Notes under the pieces: generated by a model | Database searches by the model: none | Told to the model about the DNA's origin: nothing | Seen by the model: the letters and a program-made list of their open reading frames with translations, nothing else | Shown: one piece after another, positions 1-14,428 of the stretch | Numbering within the stretch: the stretch's first letter is position 1 | How the letters are laid out: each line of letters begins with the position of its first letter | Assembly (NCBI GenBank): GCA_025642075.2 | Contig: JAODUO010001071.1 | Location: 62,001 to 126,000 of the forward strand | Direction of reading: 5' to 3' | From: Ridgeia piscesae | Lineage: Eukaryota > Annelida > Polychaeta > Sabellida > Siboglinidae | DNA length: 64,000 bases | Position numbers and translations under genes: made by a program

Positions 1-689
1 AGACACAGAGTGTGGTCTATTTTGACTGGAACACATGTCTGTCTTTTTGCAGGAACAATATGTTTGGCACTGTGACTTATTGCCATTTAACTCTAAACAG
101 TCCTATGTAATATTGGTTTATTTCAAGTTTATATGTTAATGACTGGGATGTTTGATGTACTTCCTGTAGTATAGACACCAGATAGGAGTGACCTCAACCT
201 TGTGACTCACAGACACAGTAGGGTGGACTAAGTAGATTATAGGTCAAACTACTGTATATATCAGTTGATGTACTATTTTGTTTGTCATTTTCCAATGTAG
301 CAAAATTAGCACAGACACTCTAAAATGCTTACATGTACGATGGGTTAATTTGTAAGTTTGACTGGCGTTGAGACAGTCATGTGAGTGCCACTGATAGGGA
401 CCCTGGAAGGTGGCCACTTGCCTGGCTAAGCTGTGATAAGTGTCTGATAGTGGCCAGGCTTGGTTGACACAAGTGCTGGGGACTGTCACAAGCACAGGTC
501 TACTGGTGCACTGGGCAGTGTCTGCGTGTGTGTGTTTGTGTATGTGTGCATGCGTGTGCGTGCGTGTTTGTGTAATGTGTGTGCTTGTATGTGTGTGTGT
601 GCATGCATGCTTATGTCTATGTAGGTATGTGAATATGTATGTCTGTGGTTGTCTGTGTACAGTATATATGTGTATGCGTGCATGTTTGG
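1..689. other. Non-coding stretch, no gene seen
   Basis: AT-rich unique-looking sequence that grades into the TG-rich repeat on its right. Reading frames here are short or are produced by the CA/TG repeat. A polypyrimidine-AG at about position 51 resembles an acceptor, but the frame after it has no good donor and no recognisable protein. Confidence 0.5.
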
Positions 690-719
690 TTGTGTGTGTG
701 TGCGTGTGCGTGTGCGTGT

Positions 720-759
<40 letters not shown>

Positions 760-786
760 ACGTGTGTGTGTGCACGTGTGTGTGTG

Positions 787-847
<61 letters not shown>

Positions 848-864
848 ATGTGTGTGTGTGTGTG

Positions 865-943
<79 letters not shown>

Positions 944-990
944 TGTGTGTGTGTGTGTGCACGTGTGTGTGTGCATGTGTGTATGAGCAC
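690..990. repeat. Compound (TG)n microsatellite
   Basis: About 300 bp of nearly pure TG dinucleotides with interspersed TGCA/TGCACG and TGCATG units. The long Cys/Val and His/Thr reading frames across it are artefacts of the dinucleotide repeat. Confidence 0.95.
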
Positions 991-1284
991 TAATAACTGC
1001 TGCTAATGTACTTGAAAAAATTAACAACAATGTCATGGAAGAAATTCAGAGGAAAGTCGTTATTTAAGAAATGTAATTATGTAACTCCTGTGGCTGTGTC
1101 TTCTCACCGGTGCAGCTGCTGGTGGTGTCAGGATGCTGTAGTCCCTGCTGTCAAATAAAGCTGTTGTAATATTACTTCTTAAATTATCATATTGTCCATG
1201 CATTGCATGTGATATTTGCCATTTAGGGTTTGTTGTGAAATTAATTAGTAATTTGCTGTTCATTTCCTTTGATACATACAGACA

Positions 1285-1722
<438 letters not shown>

Positions 1723-1723
<1 letters not shown>

Positions 1724-4105
1724 GTATATATAATATTATGTATGATTTATGAAATTCTCAGCGTGAATTGAGTTCACACAGTTCCTCATCCTGACCTGTC
1801 TACTTCCCTGAGCGCCCTTTCAAGTACCCCCAGTGGGTTAGTTGAACTTGTCAGTCGAGATGTCTGTACTGGGGACTGGGGGGAAACACTCAGCCATGAC
1901 TAGTAGAGTCCCACCTGTCATAGACAGGGCCTAGACATAGTCAACACAGCCAGGAGGCTGTCTACTCAGCCTTGAGTCCCACACTTCAGTGAGGTAGCTC
2001 TGAATGGGCCCTTCCTTGTTCAGCAAAGTCCGTGTGTCATAAACTCAAGGGGTCAATTAATTGTTCATAGTTGTAGCAAAATTTCTTGCCTTTTTATTTG
2101 AATTTTGTTTAGTTATAGTTTGTTATTTGTTAGATAATAGTTTTTTAATCACATAAACAAACATATGATCTTATGGAATCAGAGTTGCAATAAACCAGAA
2201 TAATATCGTCTGATGTTGTAAAGAGTGATATATGGAAGACGTCACCAGATGTCAGAGTGAACGACTGCCGGGTGTTGAGGGCGGAAATGCATCAGTTTTT
2301 CCAAATTTAAGTTTTAATTGTGGGCCACATCAGTGACTTCTGTTAGAACCCTGTCTGAGTATTGTGTATATTTCCCCACCTGTATAATGTTTCCTGCATC
2401 ATTTCCCACCTTGTCACCCTAGCGATTCTTCCATCTCTTGACATCAGCTGTCATCATATAATCACTATTTTGACACTTTTCTAGCCTCACGCCGACATAT
2501 TTTTGATTATGTAAATTATAAATGTTGATTTCTATAGCATTTTAGTTTTGTTCCTATGAGACTCTTATTATTTTATACATTTTGTATTATCGCAATAGAA
2601 AGCTTTCTAAAACAACCTGCTGCCCTGTTTCAATGTGGGGACAACATTGCAGAAATTGCCACATTTATAGAGGGTCTGATTGTCGGAAAAACGTTTACAT
2701 GAAAACGATTGGACACTGAGGTATCTCAAAGGACAGTGTCATGGACAATGTGGGAAGTTTCCACAGTTCTCAAGCAGGTGGCTTTTTAGAAAGTCACTAC
2801 GTTGACCAGCTGATTTATGGGGGCCATTTCTAACAATACCATTGAATGTGACACGCAACTGCTTGGCATAGTTAGGGGAGCATCTCAAAACTTGAAACGT
2901 TTCCGACGTGAGCTTTCGAGATATCTGGATACTACAGTGGAATGTGTTGACAGTTCATTGGCCACGAGAGACGACTAGCAGCTTTAATAATAGCTACAGA
3001 TTGTTTTTATTATTCCGAGAAACGGTTGTGTTAGTTGTCTGTGTGGGGAGTACTGTGGATTGTAACTTTGACACCAATGGTTTGGTTTAATGTCCATCTC
3101 ACACTCACACTCACACACTGTGGGCATAAACCACATTGCTGGTCCAAGCGGAAGTCGTACTGGATGCCTTGCTTGGCAACAAGTGTCATTCAATCCACCC
3201 CAGGCTCATATCATTTCTTCATAACAATTTCAAGCACACCAAATCCAGGATGGAACCCCGTGAAGGTTATATGTAGGCAACATTTATTTACAACTTAGTT
3301 CCGAATAATTTTCCATATTTGTACGGTATTAAAATGGTGCCTTCTAAAGTACATGATTTACAACTGTAATTTATGGGAAATTTTTTCATTTCACTGCCAT
3401 TTTTGACCATTTATCACAACTATTATCTCCATTTGCACTGGGGTAGTCTTGTGCAAATGTGACAAACTGGCACACCTAGATAATCGTGCGGATTTATTTG
3501 TTGGTCTTTTGGATTCTGCCACCATCTTGCAGGTGTGTACCACACAGGATTGACACCTGTGCATCCGTTCCCATGCGTCATCAGTCCGTCCATCTGTCTG
3601 CAGATCAAAATAGATTTGGTTGAACAAACGGGGCAGGAGACACAGAGTGTCTGGTGTGTGTAATCGGTGGCTCTGTCAGCTGTTGACTCTGTCGTCTCTT
3701 TCTGCCCGGGCATAGTGCACTTGTGGGCCCATTGTTTCCACTGATAAGAACCTGCAGTATCTGCAGCCTCCTTGCATGAACTTGTCCAGAGTGTCTGGGG
3801 CCCAGGGCTCAGGCGACTGCCATTTGTACAGATCCCAGCACAATTTGTTTGTAAGAAAAACTAGTGCAAAACGTACACGGCGAGAGACGTCACATTGAGA
3901 ACGTTGACGCTTGATAAGTAGCTTCGAGTGCCACTTGGATGATTTGCATTCTAGATGTCGCATTAGTAAGACTCATCTTCTGAAAATGTGGATTCGTGTG
4001 CTTGAAATTATGTGTTAGCGAGAGTTGATGATGATATATTTTGTAGCGCCAGTTTCCATATGGTAGATTAATGTTGTGTACAAATAGTGATAATTATGGA
4101 ACACA
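1723..4105. other. Non-coding stretch, no gene seen
   Basis: About 2.4 kb of mostly unique sequence. Several frames of 60-95 codons exist on both strands (for example 3391-3963 on the minus strand), but none shows a recognisable domain, a start context or a splice frame. I see no gene. Confidence 0.5.
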
Positions 4106-4109
4106 CACA

Positions 4110-4190
4110 CACGCGCCGCGACCGCACGCGCACGCCACGCGCACGCCGCACACGCACACGCACACGCGCACACACACACACACACACACT
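4110..4190. repeat. CA/CGCA microsatellite
   Basis: About 80 bp of CA dinucleotides mixed with CGC and ACGC units, ending in a pure CA run. Simple sequence with no coding value. Confidence 0.9.
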
Positions 4191-4639
4191 GTTTGGACTG
4201 GGAGCTGTATACATATACAAAACATTATTATTATAAACTCTTCGAGAACCAGTCTTTTAAATTATCATTATTAGTTTTTGCAAGCCCCCCCACTCCCACC
4301 CTCCACCCACTTAGTGCTGTTGAAGTCTGTTAGTTGCTATTCATTGTTGAGACTTCCTTTTCCTCTAGTGACATGTGAGAGAACCACTCAATGACAATTT
4401 GTCTGTTTACTTAGCTCCCGTCCACTCTGTGGGGTCCCAGGTCTCTACCTAGTGCTGTGGTGATGTTTCCCACAAACACCCCTCATTGGGGTGTCCCACC
4501 CCTCCACCCACTCCTTGTTTGTTCCCTGAGGCTTCAGCAGCAGGTGTCATCTCTGTAGTAATTGCTAATTAAGATGGAGAGGGTTAGCCCTGGGTCTTGC
4601 CTACCATATTTAAGGGCTGGTTTACTATAAATTCTGATA

Positions 4640-5190
4640 TGTCCACTGACTACTATGGTGTTTCACATGACTCTCAATCACCATGGTGTTTCACATGACT
4701 CTTCATCACAGTGGTGCTTCACATGACTCTTCATCACTATTGTGTTTCACATGACTCTTCATCACAGTGGTGTTTCACATGACTCTCCATCACCATGGTG
4801 TTTCACATGACTCCATCACCATAGTGTTTCACACAACTCCATCACCATGGTGTTTCACATGATTCTTCATCACCATTGTGTTTCACATGAATCCATCACC
4901 ATGGCGTTTCACATAACTCCACCACCATGGTGTTTCACATGACTCAATTACCATGTGTTTCACGTGACAACCAATCACCATGGTGTTTTGTCTCGACAAC
5001 CGGTCACCATGGTGTTTCAAATGACAACCAGTTACTGTGGTGTTTAACATGATAACCAATCACCATATTTCACATGATAGCCAATCACCATTTTGTTTCA
5101 TGTGACAACAAATGCCCAAGATGTTTCGTATCACAACCAGTCTCTGTGTTATATCACATGACGACCAATCACCAAGGCATTTCACAATGT
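4640..5190. repeat. Degenerate minisatellite, about 26-30 bp unit
   Basis: About 20 diverged copies of a unit built on ACCATGGTGTTTCACATGAC followed by a short spacer such as TCTTCATC. Copies become more diverged to the right, where GACAACCAATC replaces the middle of the unit. It is an old tandem array, not coding. Confidence 0.85.
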
Positions 5191-8100
5191 GTTACACATG
5201 ACTGCCATTCTGCCAAAAACTAATGTGTTCCGCCTGACTGCCCAGTACCATTGTCATGGTCCTCACTGTGTCAATGGCCTCTTCAATACCATTGTACATG
5301 CACGCATGCACGCACACACACACACGCATGTACGTTTACATACATACATTCATGCACACACATACGTCACAGATAATAGTCAATACTGCCTGTTTAACAG
5401 GTAATATTGACAGGAAATGTTTGCGTATCATGCACCTCCTTGGTCATTTCCCCATTTTAGGCTGATAGGCATGTGGTAAATTAAGTTGGATTCCCTGCAT
5501 ATCACACTGGTGTTCATATACGTAGCCATGTTTACACAGCCACACTAAGTTGCTACGAGTGGTTAATCCTTGGCCTTGTTATCAGCTCACCTGTGAGATT
5601 GGCCAAGACTTCAGTGGACATCCTAGATCACAATCATTGCTTTATCAAAATCCCACCTAGGTCTTTGCACCTTGTGATAGCAAACTTCAGCGGGACGACC
5701 ATTTCTCTTAATCGGGTGTATGCAAGTATGAAAAGTAATAAACTATAGTTTTTCAGGCAATGTATTGCCCTTTTTGTCAGGTCAACTTTGTCATGCCACA
5801 AGATATTACTGTCACAATGCCACAGTCACAGTCATTGAGTCAGGAGTTGTGTTTAGTTTCAACACGGTCCACCCCTCACCCTATCTGTGCCAAAATGGAC
5901 AGGTCCTGGACAGGTGCTAAATACCTGGTCACAAGGTAGTCATCTCACAGACTTTCTTTTGACTTGACTCACCTGTGCATTCGAACCATTGTGTCTGGTT
6001 TCGATAATTTACAAACGGACACGTATGCTTTCCGATCATACCAAAAAATTGGACGGAAGAGGAAATGGTTTCGGAGGACCGCGTTTGAGCCTGAGGGACT
6101 TGTGACTTGTGACTGGGCTGTAGTGGCGTAGGTTGGAAGGTCAGGTCTTAGCATCAATTGTCTGCCAGATCTAACTCTTCCAGCTCACGCAGCTCCACAG
6201 TAATATCTCGTGGCACTTCACGTAGGGCGGTGATCATCATGCTGGATTAAGCTGTCGTCCGACAACCTGCTTTCGAGCATTGTGTGTGTGGTGTAGTAAT
6301 ACGCTGTAAATAGGGTACCGTAAAAAGTGTCATACTTATTATAACTAGGTAGAAGCATGTCATATGATAGATTAATTTTATGTATTGTCTGTGATAAATA
6401 TGTTTATGTCATAAATTTGTAAATTCTGGTCTTATTGTATATGTTGTGTTATTCTGTTTTGATAGGGCGCAAGATAAAATAGATTTTTCTAACTTTAAAA
6501 TCATATTTAAAGACATATAAATGTCTTTAAAAAACTTGTGTGTTTATTTATATTAAAATTTTGATACCAAACACGACTTCGGAGTGTTGTTATTATTTTT
6601 CAGATCAATATAAAAATAAACACTCTAGTTTTATGGATTTTAAGATTATGTGTGACAACATTAATTTTGTTTGCAGTTGTCATTGTTTGTAGTGCTGTAT
6701 AGATTGTTATGTTGAATTAGTTGCATGAAATACCATACAGATGTAGTTTGTAAAAATGTATTAGATAGTATACAATGATACATGTGCAGAATTAAGGAAT
6801 ACGAGTGTATATGCCATATAGTTTCTAACAGACGACACGGGTGTGTGGTGGATAGATGCGTTTGTTTGTTGGTCAAGTGTTTCATACTAATACATTATAC
6901 TACAGAATGCAGGGATATACAGTAAATGGTCACATGTGTTCTTGTAAACAAGTTTGTATTGTTTATATGACCATAGTACCCAAATGTTTATTAGATATAA
7001 CCACATCAACAATGTGTATATACTTAGGCAGTCAGTTCGCACTGTGCTTCTCTGTCTCTGAATATACAGTGTTAAAGAGACTGTAAATGGTTATTGTTGT
7101 GTGTTCTTGGTGAATACCAACTGTAAAAAGACGGTAAAAGCAATTGAAAGGACCCAATGATATCTCCAACAGAATAAATGGAAAATTAAAGGGAATGCGT
7201 GAGGAAAGACCTTTACTGCAACATTATAACTTGAAAATGTACTCTTAAAATATACCTTTCACGTGTCTGTGTTTACCCACACTAGCTCACACCTGTCCCC
7301 AGAGCGACAAACCAAGAACACAAAGCCAGACCAGTAATACAAAATACATTTGAATTATCTTGCCCTTTGGCACCACACATGAGGTGACTTGGTGTGTAAG
7401 GTGACATATTATCCACTCTAAAACACATGTATGTGTGCATGCAGACTTTTGCATTTCAAAATTCAGGTTAATTTGAGGGTTGTTACAGGGCCTATAATGA
7501 CACGTGCTTCTTCAATTGCACCCCCTGGATGTCATCAAAAACCTCCCATGAACCCTCTTACTCCCTTATGACCTCTTACTGAACCCCCTTGAGGAGGCTC
7601 ACTACAAAACTCCAACTCCGTTTAATAGCCTTCTTGTTCTACTACAATCCTGGAGGTTTTCTAAAAGTTCTCACTGGGCAAGAGTTCTACAACAAATCAG
7701 GATTGATGGTTGGCAAGTCAGTATGGCATCAGTTGAATTGGTGACAACTTTTAATTCACTAAAAGATGACAGAACACTTTCTTCTTCTTTGATAAACTGA
7801 TGGTTTGCTTCACCTAGCCTTGGAGGTGGCCAGTAAATCACACCAAAAAGACTCGTTCACCTCCATTAAACTCTACGATTTACAAACCTGCTGTCACCAC
7901 ATAAAATGGTCACAGCACCTGTCTATTGCGGGAAGCATGGATGTCAAGTACCTGTGTTTGTAGGACAGGTAAAGGTGTTAGTCCGCCACACACCTTCGGT
8001 TTGATTTGTGTCTTACTTCCTCTAATGTGAGAGTACTGCAGCATCCTAGACTCAAGTCTGTGTGGTATATTTAGGACATTCTGCCATAAATCTTCCACTC

Positions 8101-10045
8101 TCACTGCTGTGGCAGCATTTATTTCCACTGAAAGGATATGGTTTAGAATCAGAATGAGACAAATGTAGATGTAACCAGTTCACGACCTTACCCTAGGTTA
8201 GGGAACGTCTCAGGATGTCGGGATATTAGATGTGATCATTTACATTTATTTCAGGGAGGGGGGACACAGCCAGGCTCATCTGGCATCAGATGTCAATATT
8301 TTATGATTCTTTTTGGCCTATCACTTTTTCCATACACATGGAAAAAATAATTCCACTATTTCATTTCACCATGGCATGTAATTTTAATAGTCTTGATTAC
8401 CCAGGCCCTGCAAGGTGCAACCCAGTGAAGCTATCTGAGGAAGACGTTAACATTCCCGTATACATGTACGTACGTATACACCTGTATGACATTTAGGCAA
8501 AGCTAGAGAGAGAAATGACGTAGGTTGCCTGATAATATTAATCTATATATCATTGTATCAATGTTTACTTTAATGTGATGGGAGTGGGGCTAATGCCAGA
8601 TGAAGATTTTTTTGTGGTATGACATCAGTTTTCAGAGATAATAATACACGGTTCTTCATTTTCGGGGAAACCCATCTCAGAGGTGCAACATACAACAAGT
8701 GTTTTACAAAAGGTGGCTATAGTTTCAGATTATTTAATAATTCATAGTACTTTGGAGTTGGTTAAACATTTTGGGTGCAGGACTGCAGGTATAGAGAAAT
8801 CACATTTGCTGACATTGACCCAAGTTACAGGAACAACTTTACCAAGCAATTTAACTGTACAGTAGTTGGCAGCATTGTTTCTTTGTTGCTAATATAATAA
8901 TTCGACCAGTTTTATCAGAATTTAACTTCAATTTATTTGCTTCCATCGACAGCAAGATGCCGTCATGAAATAAATAGTTACCGGTCACCTTTGAAGACCA
9001 ATCTCTTAATTGTGTTTTTTGCCGTCCTTATTTTCCATGTCATGCCATCTACCACTGTTAAACTTTGTAAGAATTATCACGTATTGTGTAACAGTTTTTA
9101 TTGGAAATTTGCATTGATTCGGTCCACTGCCTCCTTATCTGTCACGCACTGGTCATGTGACCAAGATTCACGGGTGGTGGACCAGAATGTCGCAAGTTTC
9201 CAAAAACAAATGATAAGTCACAATTCTTACAGTAAAACACAATTTTGGAGCAATTAAATTTATTTTCCATATTTTAACTTGATTTCAAGATTGTTTAACT
9301 GGTTGGTTTTTATGTACCTCTGAGATTTGTTTATGATGACATCGTTATAAAAACTGTTTATATTATTACTTTGCACAATGTCTAGTTTGCGTGTAATTTG
9401 ACATATTTACTGGCCTTATCACAGTTCTCTGTTTAATACCTATACCAGACACGATACGGTGTAGAGGGATGTATGATGCAGACATTGGGGTTTGTGTAGC
9501 CATGGTGACATGGATGTCACTCTTTATGTCTGTCTTGTCTCCTTAATTGGTGACATTAAGGAGACATCAAGGACAGACTGGTTATATTACCCTCACCCCC
9601 AGTGCTAGTATGGAAAGGTGAAATGAGGTAGACCCCAGTGTACACATTCTGTATGTAATACTATGTATACAGTATCTATGATACAGTTGCACTGGCACGT
9701 TCTTGGGTCTGAAACAAACCAGGACTGACTGGAGTTCTCTATCAGCTCTCTGAAGTAAAGGGGTATCAGGTTTAAGAGGGCTGAACAGGTCTGTCATTCA
9801 GTTGTGCAAGTTTCACAGAAGATCAATGGTTACTGGTGTATCATGTACCATAAGTGTATAAAGAAAGGTGACAGGAGAAACTAGGATATTCTGAGGTAGT
9901 AAAGATATACAAATTGACAGTTGGAAAAATATTTGGTAATATAATTTTTTAAACAAATATGAATGGCTCATTCCAAGAAATGTAATGCCTTAGAAATGTA
10001 ATCAGAAGTGTAGTCAAGTGTAACAACAACTAAGATGTTTAAAAT
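5191..10045. other. Non-coding stretch, no gene seen
   Basis: About 4.9 kb of AT-rich sequence. It includes a short CA run at about 5310-5365 and otherwise looks unique. Open frames reach 106 codons (8937-9257) but have no recognisable domain and biased, low-complexity codons. No RNA gene was recognised. Confidence 0.5.
9528..9578. other. Strong hairpin (inverted repeat)
   Basis: A perfect 11-bp stem (GTCTCCTTAAT at 9537-9547 with ATTAAGGAGAC at 9555-9565) closes a 7-nt loop. Outside it, GTCTGT/ACAGAC extends the pairing with a few mismatches. It could fold in DNA or RNA, and I cannot assign a function. Confidence 0.7.
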
Positions 10046-10051
10046 ATAATA

Positions 10052-10053
10052 AT

Positions 10054-10123
<70 letters not shown>

Positions 10124-10405
10124 ATTATTATATAATTATTATTATATATAATATAATTATTATTATTATATATATAATTATATATATATATATATATATT
10201 ATTATATATATAATTATTATATATATATATATATATATTATATATAATAATATAATATATAGTTATAACATATGCATATAATATATTAAATAATATATTA
10301 TTATTTAATAATTATTATTATAAAATTATTATTTATATAATAATTATATATTATATTAATTATTATTATTATATATATATATATATATATATAAAATAAT
10401 AATTA
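10052..10405. repeat. (TA)n / TTA low-complexity tract
   Basis: About 350 bp made only of TA, TTA and TAA units, self-complementary over long stretches. It is a simple-sequence tract prone to cruciform formation and assembly error. Confidence 0.95.
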
Positions 10406-10779
10406 TGTATATATAGTGTATAACATATGCCTATAATAATCACAAAATGCATACAGTTACTCTTTTGCAATACACTTTTGATTCTGAAAAATATTTTGTG
10501 AAAGATAACTTACAGGTTTAGAAAGAGTCGAACCTGAAATGAACAGACCACATAAAGATGCTCCTGGCAGACTGACTAAATCTAACCCACACATAGACAT
10601 AGACCATCCCCATTAGAATAACACAGGAGAATGAATGTGACCCAGGACAATATACCACCTGTTGACTGGGTGACAGGTGGCTGTTGAGACGACCCCCGAG
10701 TGAGTGACAGACTGGCCATCACCACTGTCAACTGTCACATGGTACACAGCTGTCTTGGAGTTCGCCAATCATCACGTGA

Positions 10780-11240
10780 TGGGGCAAAAGTCTGCCGTAG
10801 AGATTAGGTGGCAGTACAGTGTGATGGCACGAAGGGACGGAGCAGGTTTTTCTCTGGGTGACGATGGTGCATCTGGTGGGCTTGTACCGGGCGGACATTG
10901 TTAGCGAGATAGCCACTGTCCGGTTCAGTGGATCTGCGAGATATGTTGTTGTGTCTGGGCGCATATATACGGCGGTAGCCGTCGGTGTCGGCGCTGGACG
11001 TCTGGATGGACGGAAGGGGGCGGACATGCAGAGGGTGTCACCCTGACAGAGATGAAGGTTGATTCAGAGTCAGGCAAGGGATGGTGGAGTGGACTGTGAT
11101 GGGATGTGCGGCGTCGTTCGTGGGCGTGTTACGCGTATGTACATGTGTGCATGTCCACGGCGGTCGTGCATGTGCCCGCACGTGGCATGACAGACACACG
11201 CACGGAGCCTACAACTGGCGGTAGGGTGGTTAGGGGTAAA
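10780..11240. promoter_or_regulatory. CpG-rich island, possible promoter
   Basis: CpG is much denser here than in the flanks: I count about 17 CpG in 160 bp around 10860-11020 and a similar density at 11105-11225. Short frames cross it on both strands but none is recognisable. CpG clusters of this kind often mark unmethylated promoters or first exons, so a transcription start is possible, but no core motif is clear. Confidence 0.25.
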
Positions 11241-13576
11241 CGTGCATGCATGTTATGTGTAGTTTCTCGTATGCCATACAGGTGTCTCTGAGTGTTGCAG
11301 GAGTGTTCACTGAGGTAGTCACAGAACAGGTGTGTGGAATATATATGATCACTGCTGCTATTGATAGATTCAGGGTCATAAAACACCGGGTGCTTGCACA
11401 TTTGTCATGAATATGTGGGCCTAGATGGTTCTTTGGCATCGGTTCTTTGGCGTCGCTTAACGATGATCATGTCCGACAGCTGGAATTTCAGTGTAACTGG
11501 ATAAAGCAGAGGTTTTTAACCACATTCTTGGACTCTATTTGTGGTCAATTTTACACAACATGAAGTGACAGTTACTAGTGCACATATGCTAATGTAAAGA
11601 TGAGTTGAGAGATAGAGTACGAGATCTTCATTATTTCTGCACAGTGTAAGAGTATGATTATGTATTTAGTTTCATTGCCACAGTTATGCTTTCTCTTTAA
11701 AATTGCTAACAATTTCAGGTATTCAAACTTAATGGGGGTAGCCAGATCCCATAGTCTAGACATTTGACTTACTGCAGCGTCACGCATAATGCAGGTGAAA
11801 AGGCTATGACAGGTAATTTATATCATAGATACATCAACATCAAAGAGAAGAAAGTGAAGTGTTTTAAGGGTACAAGCAGAACTCTGTAAAGGTCATCGAC
11901 TCAGTTGGTGGGTCAGAGCATATTTAGTTGGATTAACAACTACCAAAGGCCAAGACCAGTAGTAGTTTGTGGTCGAAGTTTGGCTGGCCACTTGATACTG
12001 GTTCTAATGCTGTATTACTTATGTTAACTGTATGATATTATGTCACATTATACAGTTCTGTTAACTATTATAGAACATAAAACAACTGGGCTAAACTATT
12101 TGGTCTGATCTGAAGAAATTTCAGCATTAATAAAACAGTTGGGCTAATCTGAAAAAATTGATTATCTAAAAATCAGATTTTTTTAATTTATAATTTCTAT
12201 ATAATAAAAACATTTTGGTTAGGTTTAAGCTACAAAATAATTGTTTAGCTTTGCAAACTTGTTGCATTCAGGGTTCTGTTGTGCTTTTCTATATAAATAA
12301 TCATTTCATAAGGTCACTTCCAAGTTGAAATATGTACATAAACAAATGTTAGTTTTTTTTTTACAAATACGGATGTGTAGTCAATTATAATAGATGATAA
12401 AACTCAACATAACTACACACGGGTAACTGATTGTCAGTGTTTTCTAAAGCTCCTGTTTGAATCAGGACAGACAGTAACAAGAGTTGACAGTGAAGCTAAA
12501 CACTGCCTGAAGCCACTGGCCAACCCTGGGCAGATGGGGTGGGTGGGTGAGATAGTGGGGTTTATCATTGTTCCCTGGGTGTCCATAAATGACATCACTG
12601 TGAGGCAGTCAGTGGCCCTGCCCATGGCCTGGCCCCAGACCTGTCTGGCCTGGTGTTCTTGGGAGGCATTGAGAGGCAGGTGGCTGCATTCAGCCTAGAA
12701 ACATCCAAAGTTCAACTGCAACATGTTTGTACAAGATTAGAATGCTGGGATTGGAAGTGGCCACGTTTACACAAGCTCTGGACTCTGTGTGATTAGCTGT
12801 CGAACTTTGTCTCTCTCCCTTGTCATGTTTCCGCTCGTCCGGAAGATAACCCAGCAAAATATAGAAGCAATTAAGTGATATTTCGGCTTGGCCCTCCATG
12901 TGGGTTTTTAAATAATGTGTCATATTTGACCGTGTGTATTTCGGATGGGTAGGTTAGATTTATAAAAAGGTAAAGCGGTAAATATTGTTTTCTGTGGTAA
13001 CCATATTGAAACATATGTTGAAACGTTAGTGTACTATTAATTATGTAATCCTTCATTAATTAGATATGACAGTGTTTTGTTACTATTAGATCTGTATATT
13101 TGCAAATGGGGAATGGATAGCATAATAATAATTACATAAACACTGTTTATTCATGAATAATGTTGTAAGTATTGTTTCTTTGTGGATGTGAGTTCATTAC
13201 ATATTGGAGCCAGGCGGTATCAAGGTTCCAAATAACTAGTGACCATACTTTCATCTTTCATAATGTCATCATTAAATACAATACCTCGGATGAGTCACTA
13301 TCACTTTCAGTTTATGCCTACACTACAAAGTCAGCCATTTTTAGTCGCTAGTGCGAGTTGGGTTATTTCGGTTGGAGCACAACTGAGTTGGCACTTCCAC
13401 TCTAGTGTGCTGGCAATTGCATGCCACACATAATTAGTGTTTGTGTCGGGTGCCAGTGGCAGTGAGGACGGTTGTGGTGTTGACCCAGCACCACTCAAGC
13501 TGGGACACCCCATGAGTGTCAACTGTGATTACTCGTGAGCCCTGAGTGCCTCTTGCTGGCTGTCAGGCTCTCTGCT
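11241..13576. other. Non-coding stretch, no gene seen
   Basis: About 2.3 kb of AT-rich unique-looking sequence. The longest frames are 70-80 codons without recognisable content. Confidence 0.45.
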
Positions 13577-14090
13577 CCAGTGCCAGATTCAGAGAAAACT
13601 ACTACAGAATTGTTTGTTTTACTAAAGTTAATCTTGTTGCTGAGTACACAAGCCAGTTAATTAACACACATGGCTGAGTAATATAGAACAGATCACAATG
13701 TTCGTTTCCGTACCAGATTCAGGGAAGTCTACTGTGTGATTGTTTGTTTTACTAAACTTAATCATGCTACTGAGTACACATGGTGATTAGTTAAAACAAG
13801 TACATAACAAGGGATAGATCAAACTATGTTTTTGTCAGTGTCAGATTAAGAGAAAACTTCCACATAACTGTTTGTTTACAGCCCTTACTATACTTAAAAT
13901 ACAGGTGGTGGGTAATTAATATAAATGCTTGATTAGCAGGTTTGAGTATCCTATAGAGCAGCCTATAATTTTAATTTCCTTGTTAGTGCTACATAACGTT
14001 TGATTAAGAGAAAACTACTTTGTAAATGTTTGTCTTCTGAAACCTGCACCTGGTGCTGAGAACATACAGTGATTAATTATCATATTTGAT
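13577..14090. repeat. Ancient tandem repeat, four copies of about 130-160 bp
   Basis: Four diverged copies start at about 13581, 13711, 13841 and 14001. Each begins with a form of CAGATTCAGAGAAAACTACT, followed by TGTTTGTTTTACTAAA and then GCTGAGTACACA. Spacing is 130, 130 and 160 bp. Divergence suggests an old duplication series. Confidence 0.75.
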
Positions 14091-14366
14091 GACTGTAGAA
14101 CACACACCTAGCAGCACTGCTGTAGGCGGCACATATGTTTGGCAGTTGTAACGTAGTGTCTGTTTGGGGGTGTCGTCATCCGTCCATCCGTCGGATGTTG
14201 CCTGTCACATGACCCCGAACCGATCGGGACAATGTGGTATCTGTTTCCACCAGGTGGCTGCGATGCCATTGTTAGTGCGGCTACAACAGGATGTTTGATA
14301 TTTCCCACCGTGGTTGATGCGAAACATGGTTCACGGCCGATGGAGAGAGACATGGCTCGGCTGTGG

Positions 14367-14428
14367 CAGTGGCAGTGGCTGTGGCTGTGGCTGTGGCTGT
14401 GGCTGTGGCTGTGGCTGTGGCTGTGGCA
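14367..14428. repeat. (GTGGCT)n hexanucleotide repeat
   Basis: About ten copies of GTGGCT with GTGGCA variants at both ends. Read on the + strand it gives Trp-Leu repeats inside a short frame (14232-14486), which I do not regard as a gene. Confidence 0.9.

Noticed and set aside
3391..3963. Three overlapping minus-strand frames of 78-96 codons
   Set aside because: I checked for transposase or other domain motifs and saw none. Frames overlap without a plausible frameshifted gene.
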